NCBI RefSeq assembly: GCF_002776525.5
Contig: NC_045443.1
Span: forward strand, 55,009,307 to 55,073,306
Source: Piliocolobus tephrosceles
Lineage: Eukaryota > Chordata > Mammalia > Primates > Cercopithecidae
Reading direction: 5' to 3'
Length of the DNA stretch: 64,000 nucleotides
The notes under the pieces are model-generated. The model saw nothing but the letters and a program-made list of their open reading frames with translations, had not been told where the DNA came from and searched no databases. This document shows, one piece after another, positions 44,720 through 55,200 of the stretch. Both the position numbers and the translations under genes were made by a program. The stretch's first letter is position 1; each line of letters opens with the position of its first letter.

Positions 44720-47700
44720 GTAGGAGCCATGACCTGGAGGCTGGGGTTCGGCCGAATAGGTCTGAGACCGGGTGGGCGAGGAAGGGCCTGGGCAACACCT
44801 GGCCAGGGGCTGCAGTTTCAGCCTCAGGGCTGAGTGAACCAGGTTCAGCACAGAGTCTAGGCAGATAGGGCATCATGGGGGCTGGGTTGGGAGCCTGGGG
44901 CTCAGTTTTCCCACCAGAGGAGGCGCTGAGACCCTTTTCGTCGCTGTTTTTGGCTTGGGGAATGAGTTTGTCTGCCCTTTTTTGTCACTCGCTGTTGTGA
45001 CACATCCTCCGATTTCTTACATAAGTTATGCAGCCACATTGTGACTTCAGGGTAAGGGTGAGGCCGAGTTTTAAAGAGCCAGCCAGGTTAATTAAGGCAT
45101 ACAAAGGCTGTAAAAATGTAAAAACAGTTTGCAAACCTATCCTTCCTTGGAAGGGGTTCTTAGCCTTCATGCATGAATGGACTTCAGAGCGTAGAAATCC
45201 CTGAAATGGTCTGTCAAATCGTGCGTGTGTGTGTGTGTGTGTGTGTATGTGCCTAGGTGCATTTCTTTTTCTTTCTTTCTTTTTTTTTTTTTTGAGACGG
45301 AGTTTTGCTCTGTCGCCGAGGCTGGAGTGCAGTGGCGCGATCTCGGCTCACTGCAAGCTCCGCCTCCCAGGTTCACGCCATTCTCCTGCCTCAGCCTCCT
45401 GAGTAGCTGGGACTACAGGAGCTCGCCACCACGCCCTGCTAATTTTTTGTATTTTTAGTAGACCGGGGGTTTCACCGTGTTAGCCAGGATGATCTCGATC
45501 ACCTGACCTCGTGATCCGCCTCGGCCTCCCAAAGTGCGGGATTACAGGCCTGAGTCACTGCGACCGGCCCTAAGTGCATTTTTTTTTTTTGTGGGGGGGG
45601 AGAGTTAATAGCTTCATTATATTCTCAAAGAGGCCAACGACCCCACAAAGGTTAAGAACTGCTGTGGGTTAAACAGGAACACAACTGCCCATTGACAAAT
45701 TTCTCTCCAGTAGCAGAGACATTCCACTAGAGAAGATGTCTTAATTCCTTTACATTGACATAGACTTAGTGTACTTTCAGATACATTTGGAAAATTAGTC
45801 TTAAACATACTTGTCCCAAAGCAAGGCTACTATTTTATAGTTGGTCAGTCACAGTTCAAAAGTCAACCACTGAAAGATTTTCCAACCTTCTTGGGATTAC
45901 CTGCTTGTAGAGACTCAGGGAGGTAGGAGGGGAAAGGGGAGTCGAGGGTAAAAGGGGAGAGAATGATGATATTGTATTTACTATACAAATATGTATTGAG
46001 TGCTTCCCAGGTTTTGGTGGGGGAAGTAGAAAGATGAGTTAGCACCTTGCCTGGAAGGTGCTTCAAAGTGGAATAGAGTGGAAAGAGTGTGGGTTGCAGA
46101 GTTAGATGTGGGTTCAAATGCGGATCCCTTTCCTCAGGTGTGGAAGAGTGACTTAACTTCTCTGATCCTCACTATCCTTATTGTCAAAAAAGAGAAGGGG
46201 AAAAATACCTCTTTTAGGGTTGTTGTGAAAAACAGATTTTATGGGGCTGGGTATGGTGGCTCATGCCTGTAATCTCAGCACTTTGGGGAACAATATAGGG
46301 AGACCCTGTCTCTACAACAAATAAAAAAATTAGCTGGATGTGGTGGCTCGTGCCTGTAGTCCCAGCTATTTAGGAGGCTGAGGCAGGAGATTTGCTTGAA
46401 CTCAGGAGGCTGAGGCTGCAGTGAGCTATGATTGCATCACTGCACTCCAGCCTGGGCAACAGAGCAAGACCCTGTCTAAAAAAAAAAAGTATTGATTTTA
46501 TGAATGTAAAGTACTAGCATATCAGGAGCTGAGCTGAATAAATGGTAGCTGTTTTTACAGTGGAAGGGCCACACAGTGGAGGAAGAGTAGAAATAGATAG
46601 GATGTGAGGAAGGTGGGGTGCTGAACATGAGCCCCAGTAGGAATCAATGGACCTCAATCTTCCAAGGGCAGGGTGGCTGGGAGGGCCTGTTGGTGGTATT
46701 AAAGTGTCAACCTGCAGCTTTAAAATCCTATCCCTGCGTGGGGCATGGTGGCGGAAACCAGGCCTCATGGGAGACTTTTTTTTTCACCAAAGCAATTTTA
46801 TTCTAAATATTGCTGCAGGTCCTTTTTGAAGTACTAAACCAAGGTGCTGCCTGCTTTTTTTTTTTTTTTTAAGTATGAGGACTACAGACTTTTGAAACTG
46901 TTTTAACTTTGTAAAATTCTCCTAGTTGCATGAATAATAATGTGCTTAATACAGTACCTGCTACCTGGTATTCACTCAATTAATAATACTTATTGTTAAC
47001 AATAATTATTCTACTGTGAACACTCTTGCAAGGGGCAGGTTGGTAAAGCAGTAACCTATACCTGACTTTCTCATCTCACATTTCTTTCTCTCGCTTATTT
47101 TTGTCTTCAACCTTTTTTTTAAATCTTAGTTTCTTTTTCACTTTTTTTGGGTTACGTCATATAATTGGCTGTGCATTCATACTCTCAGACAAGATGCCTA
47201 TGGGAAAAGTTAATATCAGAGGCATTTGGGTTCCTTGTACTTTCCTGTAGTAGTCACGGGCCCACAGAGTCTTAGATGTGGAAAGGCCCTGAGGAATCGT
47301 CTAGGCCTCCCTATCCCTTTACAAGGAAACCTCCGTGCCATTGCTGGCCAGATACTCCACAGACCTCTACTGGAACATAGTTACCTGTTCCCTGAGGCTC
47401 TTTCAATCTACTGTCTATTGTTTCACCAGCTTTCATTGTTGGAGAAAAATCCTTTCTCTTACTGAGCTGAAATCTGCTGTGTGTAACTTCCATACTTTGG
47501 TCCTTGTTCTGCCCTTTGAAGAAATATTAACTGAATCTAGTCCTACGTGGCACCCCTTCAATACTTGAAGCTACTGTGGTCCTAGTTAAGTCTTCTGTCT
47601 CCTTTCCAATCCCCTAAATCCTTTCTTGCTTCTTACTGGAAGTAGTCCTGTAGTACCCTAGTCACTATCCCCTGTGGAAGAGCTTCAGTGGCAGGTCCCA

Positions 47701-50700
47701 TTTAGAACTTGGTAGTACTCAGCATGGGACATGGCGTTGCCAGTATGGTCTGACCAGGACAGAACAGTGTGGCTACTGGCTTCCTCAAATCTAGGTACTG
47801 TGCTGTTTTTTTTTTTTGAGACGGAGTCTTGCTCTGTCTCCCAGGCTGGAGTGCAGTGGTGCGATCTGGGCTCACCGCAAGCTCCTTCTCCCGGGTTCAT
47901 GCCATTCTTCTGCCTCAGCCTCCTGAGTAGCTGGGACTACAGGCGCCCGCCACCACACCCGGCTAATTTTTTGTATTTTGGTAGAGACGGAGTTTCACTG
48001 TGTTAGCCAGGATGGTCTTAGTCTCCTGACCTCGTGATCCGCCTGCCTCGGCCTTGCAAAGTGCTGGGATTACAGGCGTGAGCCACCGCGCCCAGCACTG
48101 TTGTTCACTTCTAAGGAATGTGGCAGTAGATTCCCTCAGTCTTTTGGTATATACCATAATACAACGTGTCTGATCATTTAACTAAACATGAACTTTAAAA
48201 GCATAGTTGATATTATCTAAGATGCTTAGTAATACCATCTTTGTATTTGTGTTAGTGTTTTTTTTCAGTACAAACTTGCTTTGATGTTAATTTAAACTTG
48301 GCCTCTCATGTCAATTTTTACCAATTTTTAAGATAACATTACTTTTTTTTGAGACAGAGTCACTCTGTCTTCCAGGCTGGAGTGCAGTGGTGTGATCTCA
48401 GCTCACTGTAACGTCTGTCTCCCTGGTTCAAGTGATTCTCATGCCTCAGCTTCCCAAGTAGCTGGGACTACAGGCATGTGCCACCATGCCCAGCTAATTT
48501 TTGTATTTTTAGTAGAGATGGGGTTTTGCCATGTTGGTCAGGCTGGGCTTGAACTCCTGGCCTCAAATGATCCACCCGCCTCAACCTCCTAAAGTGCTGG
48601 GGTAACAGGCATGAGCCACTGCATCTGGCCTGTGAGTTACTTTTTGATAATATCTTACACTGCTATTTGGGTAGTTTAATTGGTGCTACTTTTCCAATTA
48701 GCTTACTTAATTAAATCAATATCTTTTTTAGATCCGTATGTGAAACTTCTGCTTGATGGTATGAAACACTCAGGTTGGTAAGTAACTCTTTCTGAAGTGC
48801 TGCTCTGAGATCTGGCCACTGAAAACAAAAACCAAGTTCTCTTCTTAAGAGAACTGCTTAGGATTTCTCTGAGGTCAGGAAGTCTTTTCCATAGGGTAAA
48901 TAGAGGTAATTGGCTGCATTGTTTCTAGGCAGGCCTTGTTCTCTTTGGACATCTTCTGCCCTAACTAATGTTCGTTTTTTTTTTTTTTTTTGAGATGGAG
49001 TCTCGTTCTTATTGTCCAGGCAGGAGTGGGCAGTGGCGCTGTCTTGGCTCACTGCAACCTTCCTCTCCCAGGTTCAAGCAATTCTTCTGCCTCAGCCTCC
49101 CGAGTAGCTGGGTTTACAGGCGCACATCACCATGCCCGGCTAATTTTTGTATTTTAGAAATGGGGTCTCACCACATTGACCAGACTGGTCTTGAACTCCT
49201 GTCCACAAGTGATCCACCCACCTTGGCCTCCCAAAGTGCTGGGATCATAGGCGTGAGCCACTGCTCCAGCATTTTCATTTTCTAGCTCTTACCATTCACC
49301 TTGGGTGATTAGTAAAGACAGTACTTAAATTTTTCTTGTAAGTAATTACCAATCCTGGTCTTTCTGCTACACCACCCTGAGCATTGTTTTTAATGGAAAA
49401 GAACTCTCAGCTTGTTATGTAGGAACCTTGCAGATGTTGTATAACTTTGAGGGGTTTAAAGGAAGTGACTTCTGACATCCGGTTCTTAACATTCTGGCCC
49501 AAGGGCAGGAACTCCAGCATACTTGCAATATGGCCATCATCAGTTGAACAAATGTTTTATGGAATCATATCTATAGAATTTGAACTAGGATGCATTTTGC
49601 GTACAACCTCCTTATTTTACAGGTGAGATAACTGAGTCCTGAAGATGTTAAGTTTCTTTCCCAAGGTTTCCTATGTGTTAGTAGTAGAGGAGATTTACTG
49701 TGTGGTGGAGGGTCCCCTGAGTCCTGGCCCAGAGCTGTTTGCCACATACACACTGTTTCTGGACATTGTCTCTTTAATCTATTCTTGCCTTTTAGTGCTG
49801 TTAACAAAGATAGACACTTTTCTTGCGAAGACTGTAATGGAAATGTCAGTGGAGGTTTTGATGCTTCAACATCTCAGGTAGGCATTATTGCCAAATTGTT
49901 TCCTTCCCTTTAATCCTCTCTCTTGATATTTTTTGAGCATCTTCCGCATGCTTGGCATTCTGTTTGGTAGACTTTGTGTAGGACTAAAAAAGTGAATTAG
50001 TTATCCTTACTCTAAGGAGTTTACTCTTAAAATCTCTTAAGGAGTTAATATAGCCTTACAGGAAAGATAAGACATGAACACAGATAATTATAAAATGAGG
50101 CAGGCTAAACCATTTCAGATGGGCTTGGTTATCACAGTGGGACAGTGATGTGATTGATTGAAAGATGCCAACAGATTCAACTAGAGGATATAAAGCCTCC
50201 TTAGGGGCAGAGCAGGGGCAGCATGAGCAAAAGTGCATGCTAGGAAACTGCATGGCATGTGTAGGGAATGGCATATTGTCTAGTTTATCTCGAGGGGAGG
50301 AACACGTGGGGAATAAGGGAAAATAGGATTGGAAAGAAATGTAAGCCATATGTTGGGAGGCCTTGAATGCTAAACGAAAGGGTTTTACCTTTACATGGTG
50401 AGAAGTGATACTGCCTGTGAAAATCTTTCATTAGGGGAGTTTTCTTATCTGTATAATATGGACAATGATTTTATGAAATGATCATTTTATGGAATGATTA
50501 TGAGAATTAAATGAGATATTTCTTATGGAGTTGCTTATCTTAGTGCCTGGCCCATAGTAAGCATGCAATAAATTTTATTATTAGTTTTAAGTCATCAGAG
50601 GGTTTCGACAAAGTCTTGGAGGTGGTAGATAATGTCATGTGATGAGGGTAAATGATGGTGTTATAAGTAACTGTTTCCCACCTGAATGTATAATTCATAT

Positions 50701-52265
50701 TTAACTACACTTTAACTGTTTCCTGCTGGATAATTTTATGTGTATTTAGGTTATTTATAATATTTTTACAGTAATCATGGGAAATGGCAATATAGAACAA
50801 GGTTAAGAAGTTTAGATTTTGGAGTCAGAATTGAGTTTAAATCTTAGTTTCCCTGCTTATTATCTGTGGGGCTTGGGCAAGTATTTTTCTTCTTCTCAGT
50901 TTCCTCATTTGTAAACTGGTAGTCACAATACCTATAGCTCTCAAAATGGCTCTGGATAAGTTCACCCCCTTCCCGGTCCCCCCAGGGTTAAATAGAGTGC
51001 ACATCTTGAACTTTCATCCTAATTCTCAGCAGTGTTGAACACAGTTGGGCACTCTCTCCTTTTATTATTATTATTTTAAATTATTATTATTTTTGAGACA
51101 GAGTCTCACTCTGTCGCCCAGGCTGGAATGCAGTGGCGCAATATGGGCTCACTGCAACCTCCGCCTCCTGGGTTCAAGTGATTCTCCTGCCTCAGCCTCC
51201 TGAGTAGCTGGGATTGCAGGCATGTGCCACCACGCCCAGCTAATTTTTGTATTTTTAGTAGAGACAGGGTTTCGCCATATTGGCTAGGCTGGTCTTGAAC
51301 CCCTAACCTCAGGTGATCCCCCTACCTTGGCCTCCCAAACTGCTAGGATTATAGGTGTGAGTCACCATGCCTGGCCTATTTTTTTAAGTGAAAATTTTTA
51401 TTATGAAGTATCTCATTCATACAGAAGAGTAAAAAACCTATATGTCCGCTTTCAGTAATAATAAAGTGCACACCTATGTAACTGCCACCCAGACTAGAGA
51501 AAAAGAACATTACTAGGACTTCAGAAACCTGTGTGGTCCTCTTGAATCAGGTCCTTTTCCCTTCCTTAACCTGATTTTTGTGGTAACCATTCCCTGCTTT
51601 TCTGAATGACTTTACCATCTACATATACAGTCCAACAGTGTGTTATTTAGTTGACTGCTTTTGAGCTTCATACATGATATACTTTGAGTTTTATGTAGTA
51701 TTTTGTAGTATTATGAAATTGTGTAGTAGGTAGTCTCCAACTTACTTCCCACGTTCAACATTTGTGAGATTCTTTCTTGTCATTGTGTGTACCTCTCTGG
51801 TTTATTCAGTTTCCCTGTTATATAGTATTTATTCCGTTGTGTGTTTATACTACAGTTTACTTTAATATTGATTGTTTCCAACTTTATTATTATGAACAAT
51901 GCTGCTATAAATATTCTTGACCTTCACTAGTGGTACACATTGCAAGAGTTTCTCTAAGGTATATGCTCAAGAGCAGAATTACTGGGTCATATAGTTTGTG
52001 TACACTTGACTTCAGCTCTTAATGCCAAACACTTTCTTTGGTTTCTAGTATACAGCATTCTTCTGGTTGCTCCTTTGCTAGCTTACTTTCCTCTACCAAC
52101 ATTTAAATGTCGAAGTCCCTCAATCCTTGGTCATAGAGCCCCTTCTTTTTTTACTCTGTACTCTGCCAAGGAGGTCTCATCAATTTTCTGGGGTCAAAGC
52201 TCATTTTTAAGAATTCCACATTCCTTATATCCAAGTGCCCATTTAACATCTCTACTTGAGCTTCT

Positions 52266-52296
<31 letters not shown>

Positions 52297-55200
52297 TTTT
52301 TAGTGAAAATAAATTTTTTTGGGGACAGGGTCTTGCTCTGTTGCCACTTGCTCTGGAGTGCAGTGGCACAATCATGGCTTACTACAGCCTGGAACTCCTG
52401 GGCTCAAGCGATCCTCCCATCTCAGCCTCCTGAGTAGTTGGGACTACAGGTGTGCATCACTGGACCCAGCTAACTTTTAAAATTTTTTGTAGCGATGAGG
52501 CCTCATTATGTTGCCCAGGCTGGTCTTAAACTCCTGGCCTCAAATGATCCTTCCGCCTCAGCCTCCCAAAGTGCTGGGATTACAAGCGAGAGCCACAGTT
52601 CCCCGCCTACTTAAGTGTCCTGAAGACACTTTAGACTTGAAATGTGTAAGTCCAAATTCATGATTCCCCAGTGAGGATGGTGCATGAATACATGTCCTTA
52701 ATCTAAGTACTGCTATAGTCCAGAGAGAGGAGAAGGGAGACGTTAGTCACTGGGCGAGGCAATTGGAGCATGTACACTTAGGACTGGGACTTGTCCCTTG
52801 GGTAGATGTGTGGCCAGTGGAGAAGAGTGGGTAGAGATACTCCAGGCAGCTGAGCTTGTCGGGGAGAGGTGAGGTCATGTGGGAGAGAAGATCGAGTCTA
52901 TGAAAGGAGATTTTAGAAATCACTGAACTTCTTTTATTTTGGTGTCTCCTAGATAGTTTTGTGCCAGAATAATATCCATAATCAGGCCCATATGAACAGA
53001 GTGGTCACCCACGAGCTCATTCATGCATTTGATCATTGTCGTGCCCATGTCGACTGGTTCACCAACATCAGACATTTGGCATGCTCAGAGGTGAGTTTTA
53101 TTGTATTTTTCTCCAGAACACTCTATGCTCGAATATTTTATTCAAGTGTAATTTATTTAAATGTATTCCTTTTCCTACTGTCATAGCTCTGCCTTAGTCT
53201 TGAATTTCTGTTTTTAACTAACATTGAATACCATTTTTGATATACAGCTAGAGAAATTTAAAGTATATTTTTAGAAGTCTCTTAACTATATCCTGTAAGT
53301 CCTAATAATAGTGATAACTGACTTTAATAAGCTATTAATTTTTTCCTATGGGATACATTTTATAATGTGAAAAAATAATAACATTTACCGAGGGCTATAT
53401 TCCAAACACTGTTCTGTTTGCACAGATTCTCATTTAATCTTCATAATAACCCACTGAGGTAGATATTATACTATTATTGTCCCTGTTTTATGTATGTGGA
53501 AAGTGAGACAGTTGTTTAGATTCCAAAGTTAGTAAGTGGCAGAGGCAGGATTACAACCAGTATTTTTAACTAGCTTGCCCAGCTGCCTTCCACAGAGTTC
53601 CTTGCTTGCCCTAGAGTAAAACATGCTCGTTTCAAAAATACAACATGAAAAGATATTTATTACTAAGCATGTTGGATTGCTCGGCATATGCTCCTAGAGA
53701 GAGCGTATTCTGCATATGCATATACTTGGATGTCATTAATTGAATAATTAATTAAAATAATCTAAATCTCAAGCCTATACTTCATAACTTAGATTATTTT
53801 CCCTTTCTCTTGAAATTAATATGTAGCCCCCCGCCCTGCATCTAATTATAATTCCAATTATTTGGAGAATAGACTGAAACCTGAGTTTTTAAATAGGTCT
53901 CTCTCAGGTGCTGTGAGAATGAATGCCTTGTAGCTAAAGTGTGTTAAGTACTTTGAGCTCCTCAGAGGAATGAGGCCATAATATTGTAGAAGAAACAAGA
54001 AGTGGACCATTCTGTTAGCAATGAATTAGCAAAAATGTGGTCAGGCTGCCTGTAGAATCTATGTGGGTTGTTCTAAGACTTTTTCATTCATTAAAGTATA
54101 GTAAATCTGAAAATATGTCCTAATTTCAGGCTGTCATGCTCATAGCATGACCAGTTTGGAATGTTCTTGATTCTTTGTGTTTTGTATTGCTTCATTTTTC
54201 ATAGGACAATCAAGTCCCTAGAGGAAGGTCCTGAACTTACACAGGTTTGCGGGAAGCTGCAAGAGAGATTCGGGCTAGGGTTGGGAGGGTCATATCCTCA
54301 AAGTGTCTCAGATATTAATGCATTCCGTTTTAAGCTCACTTTGAAACTCAGTTTATTTCAAGAATGCTTTCTTGAAGTACTTTTAGTAATTTCTACAAGT
54401 ATTTGTATCTTGTAGAGTGTGTAATTTAACTCTGAGGTCTAGCTCTCTGACTTTTGGTTCCAAAAAGAAATTAGTTCTGTCAGTAAAGCTACAGCATAAA
54501 GTTTAGAAAATTTCCTTTGGTAGGCAACTGAACTTTTCCTCATCTCTCCAGTGTATTTGGCATTGTCTAGCATAGCTCATAGATATTTGCTTTTGTCATC
54601 AATAGAGTTTAAAAAGTCCTTTAAGAAGAAGTCTTACAAATACTCTTTTCTCAAAGATGCTAATTTTATATTCTTTTCTAATTTTAAAAAATTGGTTGAT
54701 ATCATAAAGATACATAGAGCATGAGCGTTTATTTTCTTTTTGTCTGTCTTCTGTGTGATAGGTTCGAGCTGCTAACCTTAGTGGAGACTGCTCACTTGTC
54801 AATGAAATATTCAGGTTACATTTTGGATTGAAACAACACCACCAGGTAAAAGCTAACATGCAATCACCTCCCCTCCAGAGTGTTATGAGTGGAAATAATG
54901 AATAAAGAAATGAAAAGTACTTCAGTATTTGAAATTTGAAAGAACTTCCTATGTGAAAAGAATACAAAGTATGTACCATTTAAACAAAGTAGATGGCATT
55001 TAGTTCTACTTTATAATTATGGGCAAGCTATGTGACTCAATGAGTGTGTGAGATATTTTAATAATGAAAGGAGGCCTGGCACAGTGGCTTGTGCCTCCGA
55101 GCACTTTGGGAGGCCGAGGCGGGCGGATCACAAGGTCAGGAGATCGAGACCAGTGTGGCCAACATGGTGAAACCCTGTGTCTACTAAAAATACAAAAAAG

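Noticed and set aside
43953..44730. 145- and 212-codon ORFs around the ATP23 promoter
   Set aside because: They run through the minisatellite and the N gap, and overlap the true exon 1 in another frame or strand.
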